Origin: Lodderomyces elongisporus
Taxonomy: Eukaryota; Ascomycota; Pichiomycetes; Serinales; Debaryomycetaceae
DNA length: 64,000 nucleotides
Assembly (NCBI RefSeq): GCF_030384665.1
Contig: NC_083678.1
Coordinates: forward strand, 248,001 to 312,000
Direction of reading: 5' to 3'
Position numbers and translations under genes: made by a program. Shown piece by piece: positions 30,549 through 39,548 of the stretch (position 1 is its first letter; every line of letters starts with the position of its first letter). The notes under the pieces are model-generated. The model searched no databases. It was given only the letters and a program-made list of their open reading frames with translations, and was not told the origin of the DNA.

Positions 30549-32036
30549 CTATAGTGCATATGCTAACCACGCTATAATCGCAATAAGCCCAAGACATAAC
30601 CTACCATTGCGTGTCATTGTAGTCCATAGGCCATACCCAATAATCAAGTCAACAATAGGGCGTATCAACGACTGTTTGATGTAATCGAGCCTCGTTGGTT
30701 TTAAATATATCGTAGTCGGTCCACTTATCACTCGGGCATTATTCTCGAGCCGTGACAATTGCGTGAAATTATCAAAACCTTCATCAAAAGTCAACCCCGA
30801 TGGCAAGATCTGTAGGCATCCAGATAAAGTCGAGATGATCAGTTGTGGCGGATTGAATGGAACCACGATGTTTAAATATACTGGCCTATGATCCGACAAC
30901 ATAAGGGAAGGAATCGAAGTATATTGGATAACATGAGGCAACTCAAGTGGCGAATCTGCAGTTGTAGTCTCTGCTTTTGTATTTTTATTAGTATTCTGAT
31001 TTTTATTTTTATTTGTATTTGTATTTGTATTTGTTTTCGTTTTTGATTTTGTTGTCGATAATGTCAGCTGCTCCAGTTGTTTTGAGCCCGGCATTCTAAG
31101 TAAATTTACCCCCAGACTATCGTCGCCGATTTCTTCGTACGTCGATAAATAAACAATTCTGTCACACCATGATGGTGATCTTTTTGAGTTCAAAATAGCT
31201 GTATTGACATGGAATTTGTAAGTTGGAGGGAATCTAACTTTTGGTTCAGCAAAATTTTGCAACACCTCTCCGCTACGCATGGTTTGTGCAAACTCATCAT
31301 ATTTCAGAACTAATGATTCAATCTTCTTGCAGTATGTTGCTTCATCAACGCGAACTGATGTGTCCTGAAGCGATAACAACTCTTGGCTCTCGGGACTACT
31401 CGAATGGTAATCTTTTGAAGTTCTATAGTTCAAGTCACCCATAATGAAAATGTGATTATCAGGTTTGATCAAGCCATAACCGTCGCCAAAGTCCAATGCA
31501 CGGATAATGTCACGTAAGCTTTGATTACGCTGAAGATAGTAGTACTCACCTTCAAATGCATTCAAATGAAGAACGGCAAATGAAAGCTCAACTGATTTTG
31601 AGCTATCGAGTCTCCCATTGGGATAATACGTTAATCTTGTACCTACACCACCTTTCAAGCTCAGGTAGTAATATCCGCAAGAGCCAGTAGCGGTTCTTAC
31701 TTGTGCGAATTTGGACGCAAACGGACTCAATATTATCATTGCAATACTTCCCATAATGTGCATAGATACCGTCTGTAAGCTAGAAGTAAGATTGTATTTT
31801 TCCTGCAAGGTGAGCTGAAGAAGCTGATTCATTTCAATCAAGTGACGGTTGGCATCTTCAACAAAACTACCATCCAACACTGAGCAAAACTCCTGAAAGC
31901 CAAAAACAAAAAGAGACAGTAATTCATCCGGAAGCACTTCTTGAATTTTACTTTGGAAAAGTTCAGGTATAAGCTTCTTCTTGTTGAAGTTGTATGTAAA
32001 CAAGAACAATGGAATCTGATTCTTCAACTGTGACAT
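30549..32036 (-). CDS. INP54: Phosphatidylinositol-4,5-bisphosphate 5-phosphatase, tail-anchored
   Basis: Removes the 5-phosphate from PI(4,5)P2 on the cytosolic face of the ER. The 495-aa product has the inositol 5-phosphatase catalytic motifs: FGFQE (about 46-50), IMGDLNYR (198-205), PSWCDR and SDHRPVYL. An insert rich in Lys, Thr and Asn (31000-31050) makes it longer than S. cerevisiae Inp54 (about 384 aa). The last 18-20 residues are hydrophobic and end the protein, a tail anchor as in yeast Inp54, which is held on the ER this way. There is no SAC or synaptojanin-type Pro-rich region, which argues for INP54 rather than INP51-53. Start ATG at 32034-32036. It shares a short promoter with PRP9. 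Confidence 0.88.
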   Translation of the reverse strand: MSQLKNQIPLFLFTYNFNKKKLIPELFQSKIQEVLPDELLSLFVFGFQEFCSVLDGSFVEDANRHLIEMNQLLQLTLQEKYNLTSSLQTVSMHIMGSIAMIILSPFASKFAQVRTATGSCGYYYLSLKGGVGTRLTYYPNGRLDSSKSVELSFAVLHLNAFEGEYYYLQRNQSLRDIIRALDFGDGYGLIKPDNHIFIMGDLNYRTSKDYHSSSPESQELLSLQDTSVRVDEATYCKKIESLVLKYDEFAQTMRSGEVLQNFAEPKVRFPPTYKFHVNTAILNSKRSPSWCDRIVYLSTYEEIGDDSLGVNLLRMPGSKQLEQLTLSTTKSKTKTNTNTNTNKNKNQNTNKNTKAETTTADSPLELPHVIQYTSIPSLMLSDHRPVYLNIVVPFNPPQLIISTLSGCLQILPSGLTFDEGFDNFTQLSRLENNARVISGPTTIYLKPTRLDYIKQSLIRPIVDLIIGYGLWTTMTRNGRLCLGLIAIIAWLAYAL

Positions 32037-32541
32037 TTATAGTAATTTGAAAATGAAAATATATGAAAGTTTGTTTATTAATCAATTTGTTTGTTAATGA
32101 ATTTGTTTGTTAATGAATTTGTCCGTATAGAAATACAGAAATAAAGTATTTTTGTAGCTTGTACTTTTAAAATAAGTCAGAAAGCTGTAGATAACAAAGT
32201 ATGAGGGCAAAGTGCAAATGTTGTCCTATCAAAAGCTCCACAACATCCGAGATAGTTTGCTAAAGCCGTGTTTATCAATGCAGTGGAATTTGCGGCTCGT
32301 TCTTAACTTAATATGTCAATGTCTCAAAGTACACACATATCTAATATGTATAAAATTATTTAGTTCTCATTAATTTTATTATTAATTTTATTATTATATT
32401 TTTTTTCTTTTAACACAAGGAATTTACAAATCGTGGATATTTGATTTCTCTTGTAGCGCATTGTGATTTACTCTCTTAATTTTAAGTACTCTTGATATAT
32501 TAGACTTTTCACCTTTTACCTTGCCACACCAATTTTATTGA
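32037..32541. promoter_or_regulatory. Divergent intergenic region INP54 / PRP9
   Basis: About 500 bases, AT-rich, with about 2.5 copies of an 18-base TTTGTTTGTTAATGAA-like unit near 32078-32123 on the INP54 side. No gene seen. Confidence 0.5.
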
Positions 32542-34266
32542 ATGAGCGGAATAATTGAAGTACAGAGGGCTTTACTTGAAGAGTCAAATGCATTAGAGGA
32601 GGGAATAAGTAGGCGGTTTCAGAGGAATCCTAAACTCTTGCCCAAAAATCTCATACCAAAACATGGGGATTTACTCATCGATAGTAATCAAAGCCAGAAG
32701 AGGAAGACAAAGAAGAGAAACAACAGAAATTACTCCAAACGGCTTGTTTTGCTTCAGCAACAAGAATTGAGACTTTTTCTGGACAGGTACAAAGACATCT
32801 TGAAAAGCACCAGCCGTATTAACAGTGGTGGTAAACAGAATTTGGGACAAGTTGAATTAGGGCTTTTAACAGAAAAGGACTCGTTTGACAAGTTTGATGC
32901 ATTATTGGCCAAAGTCCATAAACCACAAGCAGTAGATGAAGAATATGGTCAAGACAATATTATGGCCCTGAATCCACGCGAGGCATACTCAAGTTTCTAC
33001 ACAAATGACCCATCAGATATACAAATCAAGGAAAGAGGCAAACTGGCTATGAGAAGAAGAGAGGTAAAGTACGTCAAGAAAAAATGCATTCTTAGCAAAG
33101 CAGCATCCCACTTGCAGTTGGCACAGAACACTTTGGCGTTAGACCTTAAACCTTTTCATACGACCTTTAACCAGCTAACGCAAAAGAATATATCATATGT
33201 CGAGTATTTGTATACTTTTGCTACAACAGCATCATCAACAGACTATGATTCTGTTCAGTTTTTGGCATACTTGGAGTCGCTTTCAGGATACTTGTGGCGC
33301 ATTTATTGCAACTTGAACCCACTCGAGAGTCATGACAATTTATTGAAATCGTTACAGGAGGAGTTCAGCAAGCGTATAAGTGGAATAAATGAAGAAGCAA
33401 ATGATGATGATAAAGCCGATAGCTTATATTGCGAGGCATGTGCAAAAAAGTTTTCAAACAAGGCAGTTTATGATGGACATCTACTGGGAAAAAAACACAA
33501 AAAGAATGCAGCAGGAGCAGGTGCAGGTGCAGGAGAAGGAATAGGAGCAAAAGGAGAAAGAGAGGGTAACATTTCTAATGAATCTTCCTCTACTGCTGCT
33601 AATGTTGCTCAAGCAAAGACAAGTACCAACACTAAAGTTTTCCGAGGAAAACCATGGTACTCATTTTTATTATTGAAATTGTTCAACATGCTCAAGTCCG
33701 AGATTGCAATTGTTGAAAAGACAATTGTGCTTTCAGAACGTGAAAGGTTAATCGAACTAAAAAGAACTGAAGATCTTGAAAATGAATTAACAGCTGTCGA
33801 GGATTCTGACTTTTCAGGGTCTGATAACGATGGCAATGGTGATGACGATAACGATAATTCTGGGTCCGACTCGGACCTGGATCTGGAACTATTCAAAAAT
33901 CTTCCTATGGGTCCAGACGGCACACCAATCCCGTTATGGCTTTACAAAATGCAAGGGTTACATAAGGTTCACGTTTGCGAAATCTGCGGCAACGCAACAT
34001 ACCAAGGAAAAAAGGCATTTACTAGACACTTTAACGGCACAAAACATTTGTACGGGCTCCAATGTTTGGGTATCGATGAAGAGCATAGCATGTATTTCAA
34101 GAATGTTACTTCGATAGATGAAGCTCGAAACTTGTGGTCCAATTTAAAGAAAGAGAGCAGAACAAAGCTGAGTGAGGTGCAAAATGCCATAGAGGTTGAA
34201 GATAAAAATGGAAATGTACTTAACGAGCACGACTATATAGAGTTGAAACGTCAAGGTTTAATATGA
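32542..34266 (+). CDS. PRP9: Spliceosome SF3a subunit Prp9 (SF3A3/SF3a60)
   Basis: Component of the SF3a complex of U2 snRNP, needed for pre-spliceosome assembly. The product is 574 aa (S. cerevisiae about 530). An N-terminal helical region is followed by a first C2H2 finger (about 296-319, CEACAKKFSNKAVYDGH), a Gly-Ala repeat linker, an acidic stretch and the highly conserved C-terminal block: PMGPDGTPIPLWLYKMQGLHKVHVCEICGN with the U1-type finger (about 477-504), ending ELKRQGLI, as in all SF3a60 proteins. Two CTG codons at 33877-33885 interrupt a Ser-Asp run; read as Ser they extend it to S-D-S-D-S-D-S. RIB2 follows on the same strand. Confidence 0.95.
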   Translation: MSGIIEVQRALLEESNALEEGISRRFQRNPKLLPKNLIPKHGDLLIDSNQSQKRKTKKRNNRNYSKRLVLLQQQELRLFLDRYKDILKSTSRINSGGKQNLGQVELGLLTEKDSFDKFDALLAKVHKPQAVDEEYGQDNIMALNPREAYSSFYTNDPSDIQIKERGKLAMRRREVKYVKKKCILSKAASHLQLAQNTLALDLKPFHTTFNQLTQKNISYVEYLYTFATTASSTDYDSVQFLAYLESLSGYLWRIYCNLNPLESHDNLLKSLQEEFSKRISGINEEANDDDKADSLYCEACAKKFSNKAVYDGHLLGKKHKKNAAGAGAGAGEGIGAKGEREGNISNESSSTAANVAQAKTSTNTKVFRGKPWYSFLLLKLFNMLKSEIAIVEKTIVLSERERLIELKRTEDLENELTAVEDSDFSGSDNDGNGDDDNDNSGSDSDLDLELFKNLPMGPDGTPIPLWLYKMQGLHKVHVCEICGNATYQGKKAFTRHFNGTKHLYGLQCLGIDEEHSMYFKNVTSIDEARNLWSNLKKESRTKLSEVQNAIEVEDKNGNVLNEHDYIELKRQGLI

Positions 34267-34661
34267 TGTTCCTTTCCAAGACTTTGGAAACTACGTTTGT
34301 GCGTAGTGCCTCTTTGATTGCTGATCAAGACTATGCTTTCCTTTTCTTCTTTCTTTTCATTTATCTTTCCATTACTTCATCTTCATCTTCTTCATCTTCT
34401 CTTTGTTTTCTTATATGTGTCTATCTATCTTTACTTAATTTTTTTTTTTTTTTTTTTTTTTTTTATCCTCGCTCTTGTTTCTTATATCAACCAAAGTCGC
34501 CGACGGTGTCCGAGTTTTTCTTCCTCGTCCCTTTTTTCTCGTTCCCCACCTCCGGTATTGTGATATTTTGTCTTGTCTCAATTTTCCCTCTGCGCGAAAA
34601 TGTAAATTTGGTTTGCCGAGTCAATACCGAATTTCCATGTCGTTTCATTAAATCTTATTGC
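34267..34661. other. Intergenic region PRP9 to RIB2
   Basis: About 395 bases. A T run at 34439-34465 and TC-rich sequence dominate. The RIB2 frame happens to be open through this stretch back to the PRP9 stop, but it would encode poly-Phe/Ser sequence without family similarity, so I treat it as promoter and leader. Confidence 0.5.
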
Positions 34662-36530
34662 ATGAACATTCTGAACCACTTCAAGACTCTACTACAAACA
34701 TTACGAGTAATGAGCAACTCAAACTTACCGAACTCGACTGGTGGAATCAAAAGAGTCGCTTCACCACTTGAAAAACCATCAAAGCGTGAATTACATCTGC
34801 TGGCACCTGTTCGCGATGCCAATGGTTTTAAATTACGACAACAAGATATTGACAAATCAAAGCTTACCGCTTATGATCAAATGGGGGGCTCATTGTCTAA
34901 TGATTCAACTTTAGTAGAGGGTAAAACAATTGAAGAAGAAGAGGCCGAAGGTGCCAAGTATATAATCGATGGGAGACTTCGAAAAGTGCTGCCATACTAC
35001 TTCACCTACTTGACATACTGCAAACTTCGATGGAGAGATCGGAATTTATTGGATGTGTTTTTGAGCGAGTTTAGAGATAGAACACCCGAGGCATACAAGA
35101 AAGCGATAGAGTCTGGAATGGTGTGTATCAACTCCAAACCTGCGGACTTGAGCACAATTGTTCGCAACGGCGACTTGATTAGTCACCGAGGTTTTCGTCG
35201 CGAAGGGCATGTAAGCTCAAAAGAGATCAAAATTGTTTACCAGGACGATGATTTGTTGGTTATAGATAAACCTTCTGGAATTCCTGCACACCCTTCAGGA
35301 AGATACCGGTATAATTCAGTAACAAAGATTTTGCAGCACGAAATGGGCATTGTGCTGCATCCGTGCAACAGACTCGATAGGTTAACCTCGGGACTTATGT
35401 TTTTAGGAAAAACTGCAAAAGGGTCTACCAAGCTAATGACGCAAATCAAAGACCGAAACGTATCAAAGGAATATATAGCACGGGTTAAAGGCAAGTTCCC
35501 CAAGGAGAGTATTACAGTGGACCAGCCCTTGCTCACATTAAACCCTAGGCTTACTTTAAATGTTGTTGATTCCGTAAGGGGAAAGGAAGCTTCAACAGAG
35601 TTTAAACGAATCTCATATGACCCAAAAACAAATACCAGTGTTATCAAATGTCATCCATTAACAGGTAGAACACACCAAATTAGAGTTCATTTACAATACA
35701 TTGGCTATCCAATAGCAAACGATCCTATTTACTCGAATGGTTATGTGTGGGGTGACAATTTGGGCAAAAATGGCGAAGCAGATTTAGAACAAGTGCAAAA
35801 AAGACTAGACGAAATGGGTAAAACTCGTGCAGCATCGAGTTGGATTCATCCTCAAGAGGATGGTGAGAAGCTTTTGGACGAGATATGTCCTCATACAGGA
35901 TTGCAAATGTACACTGAACCTGGTATCAACGATTTAGAACTTTGGTTACATGCCTACCTTTACGAGGCCAAAGATGGAAGCTGGTCTTACAAAACAAGTT
36001 ACCCTGAGTGGGCAATTGACTATAATCGAAAATATATGGAGATGGCGTTAGATGAGGCTCGCAAATGTGGCGAAACACAAACACAGTTCAATGTTGGATG
36101 CGTTTTGGTTCTTGATGGTGAAGTAATTTCCACCGGCCACTCAAGAGAACTTGAAGGAAACACTCACGCCGAGCAGTGTGCATTGGAGAAGTATTTTGCA
36201 AAGAATGGTGGAATCCGTGATGTCCCATTGGGTACAGAATTATACACTACAATGGAGCCGTGCTCTTTACGGTTGAGTGGTAACTTACCTTGCGTGGACA
36301 GGATCTTGGCACTTCCAAACATTACTGCCTGTTTTGTTGGTGTTATGGAACCTGATGTGTTTGTAAAGAATAATCTGTCGTATAAGAAGTTAAAGGATGC
36401 AGGGATTGAATATATACATATTCCAGGGTATGAAGAACAAGCCTTGGAGATTGCAAAGAAAGGACACGAAAAGAAGGTAGAAGATGGAAAAACAAATGAA
36501 AAAGAAAACTTAGATGAAACAGACCAATAG
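34662..36530 (+). CDS. RIB2: Bifunctional DRAP deaminase / tRNA pseudouridine-32 synthase
   Basis: Two enzymes in one chain. The N-terminal RluA-type domain makes pseudouridine 32 in tRNA (motif HPCNRLDRLTSG, catalytic Asp; GRTHQIRVHLQYIGYPI), and the C-terminal deaminase acts in riboflavin synthesis on the 2,5-diamino-6-ribitylamino-pyrimidinone phosphate (zinc motif HAE near 486-488 of the short form, then PCSLRLSGNLPC). Two in-frame ATGs are plausible: 34662 gives 622 aa and 34710 gives 606 aa (S. cerevisiae about 591). The 16 extra residues are hydrophobic, basic and free of acidic residues. C-terminal tail is Lys/Glu-rich. Conserved segments such as YRYNS.TKILQHE and NDLELWLHAY leave no doubt about identity. 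Convergent with the next minus-strand gene. Confidence 0.95.
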   Translation: MNILNHFKTLLQTLRVMSNSNLPNSTGGIKRVASPLEKPSKRELHLLAPVRDANGFKLRQQDIDKSKLTAYDQMGGSLSNDSTLVEGKTIEEEEAEGAKYIIDGRLRKVLPYYFTYLTYCKLRWRDRNLLDVFLSEFRDRTPEAYKKAIESGMVCINSKPADLSTIVRNGDLISHRGFRREGHVSSKEIKIVYQDDDLLVIDKPSGIPAHPSGRYRYNSVTKILQHEMGIVLHPCNRLDRLTSGLMFLGKTAKGSTKLMTQIKDRNVSKEYIARVKGKFPKESITVDQPLLTLNPRLTLNVVDSVRGKEASTEFKRISYDPKTNTSVIKCHPLTGRTHQIRVHLQYIGYPIANDPIYSNGYVWGDNLGKNGEADLEQVQKRLDEMGKTRAASSWIHPQEDGEKLLDEICPHTGLQMYTEPGINDLELWLHAYLYEAKDGSWSYKTSYPEWAIDYNRKYMEMALDEARKCGETQTQFNVGCVLVLDGEVISTGHSRELEGNTHAEQCALEKYFAKNGGIRDVPLGTELYTTMEPCSLRLSGNLPCVDRILALPNITACFVGVMEPDVFVKNNLSYKKLKDAGIEYIHIPGYEEQALEIAKKGHEKKVEDGKTNEKENLDETDQ

Positions 36531-36738
36531 CGATTGTCGAAAAAGGGTATATTGGTCATATTAGTAACACATGATACTTTTATTTTGTCATTAAACATAA
36601 GTTTGTAAAGACAGTAGTGATAACAATATATACGGAAATAAACACAATATCAATAACAAGAAAAAATGAGAATAATAATAATAATAATCATCATCATAAA
36701 AGATGATCAAATGATCAAATAAATGGCTGTAGTCGTAT

Positions 36739-38538
36739 TTACAGCTGCAGCTCGTTTTCGTCTTCAGATAAATCAATCACTACTTCCTTCTTAGCATAAA
36801 CATAAACATTTCTTCTGTTTCTATTCGTGCCCAATGACACCGAGTTATTTTCTGTCGAGTTTGAGACAGAATTTGTTTGAACAATTCGATTGCCCAGTTG
36901 TCTATTGGCGCCCTGAACATTGTCACCGGCAGTAAAAAGAGCCCGCTCCTCTGCATTGGTAACATTGTCCTCGCCATAACCATGACCTTGACTTTGACCT
37001 TGAGTTTGACTTTGACTAGAAACACTGACAGACCGTGGTATTGCAAAACCTGCTGCAATAATATGATCTGTCAAGGAAATAAAAGCATTTTTAGAGTTTT
37101 CAACAACGGCAAATAATTTTGTTTTGAACACGGAGTTTTCTCCATGGAAAGTTTGTGACATTGAGGTAGGTGACTTGGATGAGCTCTTCTTAAACTTTGA
37201 TTTAAACTCATGTCTCCTTGTCCTTGATGGTTCACTATTCGATAAAGAATTTGTTACTCCATCACCAGACACACTGTTTTCAACAACTCCATTGCAATTT
37301 ATGCTGTTCAGCGCTGCTGGTGTTCTTTCGACGCTATTATGCATATCCGCCATATTATACACGCCGCGCTCTCCATCTTCCAAATGCAAACCATTTTCAT
37401 CTTCCCTATATCCAACTCCCTCATTATAGTCTCCATCGTCTTCATCGCCGGGAGCCTGCTCCTCAACAAATAGTTCAAAACGGTCTAGTTCATATGACTC
37501 GTCCTCATAAAATCTTCTACCCAAAACACCTTCTTTTTCTTTAGCCTTCATGATGATGTTGAATTTATTACACCATTCCCAAGGTATAACTACCCCAATG
37601 ACGTAATTGACCACTGAGAAAATCTCAGAGAGCTCGTAGATGAATGCGTTGGAAACATCGGCAATAAAGAAAGCCACCGGACTATAAATCAAAATTAACG
37701 TAAGCAATGTCAACAACCATATTCTTCTATTAGCGAGAATAAGTTTTATTTTGCTAATGAAATAAACAGTAATAATGGCGGCGTAGCACAATGCCATGGC
37801 AATTCTGACCAAGTAAATAAAGGCAGGTAATATATCTCCGGCTTCATCATCAAAATGGAAATTATGAAACAGCGAAACACTCCAAATCACTTGTGACAAT
37901 AGCGTTGCCACCATGCCAACGTAAAAAGTTAAACGCTTATCTTTTTGCCTTTGGAACAATCTCATAATTATTTGGACCTGGTTGATTTGTAGTAGCATGA
38001 CTACAATCAAGTCCATTATATTTACAGCCCTATCTCCATTCACTTGGTCCAACAATTGTGCACCGTGAAGGTAGCCTTCTCGCTGTTGTCTGTGTAAGCA
38101 AACAATGGATTTAACCACAACTAGCAAGATGTACACCGACGATAAAAAGGTGGAGCCTTTTAATAGCCATGAGGGTTTCACAGTATAGTTGGTCAACACA
38201 AAGATGGTCAAAAACCATATAATTACCGCCAGGACAGATATCGCATAAACGATTGGAACAACACTGTAACTAAAGGAGCCACGACTATTATTCCGGGTAA
38301 AATCGGTCCAGGATTGTGCAATGATTGGTAAAGGTTCACTAAACTTATCGATAACCAACCCCACGTTGGTGTTTAAAACAGGTATAGAATTTTGATAACA
38401 ATTTTGTTGGTACACGGCTTTCAGTATATACTTGACTGGCCAATCAAAGACATGGGAAACTATCATTCCTTCGTTTAGAATGATTTCCTCACATGATGGA
38501 TACGGATATACCCCTCCCCATGTGGTTTTCCAGTACAT
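36739..38538 (-). CDS. PalH/Rim21/Dfg16-family pH-sensing membrane protein
   Basis: Seven-transmembrane sensor of the fungal ambient-pH (Rim/Pal) pathway at the plasma membrane, upstream of Rim101 processing. The 599-aa product has an extracellular N-terminus with Cys residues (YPSCEEI, QQNCYQNS) and about seven hydrophobic segments between residues 93 and 325. These are followed by the family's closing motif VVIPWEWCNKFN and a long cytosolic tail of about 250 residues with acidic, Ser-rich and Asn-rich low-complexity stretches, where arrestin-like Rim8 docks in homologues. CUG-clade yeasts have both RIM21 and DFG16; I cannot decide between them, so no symbol is given. Start ATG 38536-38538. 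Confidence 0.8.
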   Translation of the reverse strand: MYWKTTWGGVYPYPSCEEIILNEGMIVSHVFDWPVKYILKAVYQQNCYQNSIPVLNTNVGLVIDKFSEPLPIIAQSWTDFTRNNSRGSFSYSVVPIVYAISVLAVIIWFLTIFVLTNYTVKPSWLLKGSTFLSSVYILLVVVKSIVCLHRQQREGYLHGAQLLDQVNGDRAVNIMDLIVVMLLQINQVQIIMRLFQRQKDKRLTFYVGMVATLLSQVIWSVSLFHNFHFDDEAGDILPAFIYLVRIAMALCYAAIITVYFISKIKLILANRRIWLLTLLTLILIYSPVAFFIADVSNAFIYELSEIFSVVNYVIGVVIPWEWCNKFNIIMKAKEKEGVLGRRFYEDESYELDRFELFVEEQAPGDEDDGDYNEGVGYREDENGLHLEDGERGVYNMADMHNSVERTPAALNSINCNGVVENSVSGDGVTNSLSNSEPSRTRRHEFKSKFKKSSSKSPTSMSQTFHGENSVFKTKLFAVVENSKNAFISLTDHIIAAGFAIPRSVSVSSQSQTQGQSQGHGYGEDNVTNAEERALFTAGDNVQGANRQLGNRIVQTNSVSNSTENNSVSLGTNRNRRNVYVYAKKEVVIDLSEDENELQL

Positions 38539-39548
38539 AATATGGGACTTTTAATGATCCGGTTTTACAGCAGACACAGACTGGTCCAGTTCGCTCTGTT
38601 TGGCTCTGTTTGGCTCTGTCTGGCTCTGCTTCGCTTTATCTTCTGCTTTCTCTTCTATTCTCTCAGGTATAAAGTTGACAAACGGTTTTAGCTGCGGTTT
38701 TGCTCTTTGCGGTAGAAATAATACCTATAATTGTTATAATAACAGTAGCTTCTGGAAGGGGAGACAACAAATATGAAAAGAAAAAATTGATGATAAATGA
38801 CTTGGTGAAGAAGAAATGAATTCTTATCCCATTCCCATCCTCTTGCCCTTTCACTCTACTTTGATTCTTGGCAATTATTGTTATTAGCCTTTTTCGCATT
38901 CATAACACCATCATACACACATACACACACACACAAAAAAAAAAGGTAAAGAGACAAACAACATAAACACTTGTTTCACGCATCCTAAATAAATACTCGG
39001 CTATTGTGATTCACATATAATTTTAGAGAACGAAACTTTGTCAAAAAAAAATTATAGAATTACTGGGGATCACATAGAGGCTATATCACCCTTTTCATCA
39101 TTTCCGAAAATTCATTACAAGAAGAATTAAGCTAAACCCAGCTTAATTTTTGTTATTTTAATAAAAATAAAGGAAGAAGGAGAAAAATTAGAATAAGCCG
39201 AACAAAAAAAGAACAAACTACTTCATAGTTGAAATTATAGATGCTGCATTTGAATTAACAATCACTCTCTAGTAATCATTAAGTTAGTTTTCAAAATATC
39301 AAAAAAACAACAACAAATACTACTGAGTTTAAACACCTGGTCTTTACATACATAAAGCCACACAATTTCACATTACTTTTCACTTTCACTTTCATTTTCA
39401 TTTTCATTTTCATTTTCATTTTCATTTTCATTTTCACTTCAACTTCTAACTGCATTGCAATTTATTGCACTTTCCGAATCCTCTCCCTTCAAAACCTTCC
39501 ACTTCCACTCATCCAACTGACCTTGACAGCACCTGGAAGGCACGCATT
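38539..39548. promoter_or_regulatory. Divergent intergenic region, pH sensor / RabGAP
   Basis: About 1 kb. Short GGCTCTG-type repeats occur near 38590-38630 on the sensor side and a hexanucleotide repeat on the RabGAP side. A frame at 38663-38899 on the minus strand has no recognisable similarity. No gene seen. Confidence 0.5.
39377..39437. repeat. (TTTTCA)n hexanucleotide repeat
   Basis: About nine TTTCAT units with boundary variants in the presumed leader of the RabGAP gene. Confidence 0.85.

Noticed and set aside
34263..34661. Upstream extension of RIB2 to ATG 34263, which overlaps the PRP9 stop
   Set aside because: It would add about 133 residues of poly-Ser/Phe sequence coded by pyrimidine runs, with no similarity to RIB2 proteins; starts at 34662 or 34710 fit the family length.
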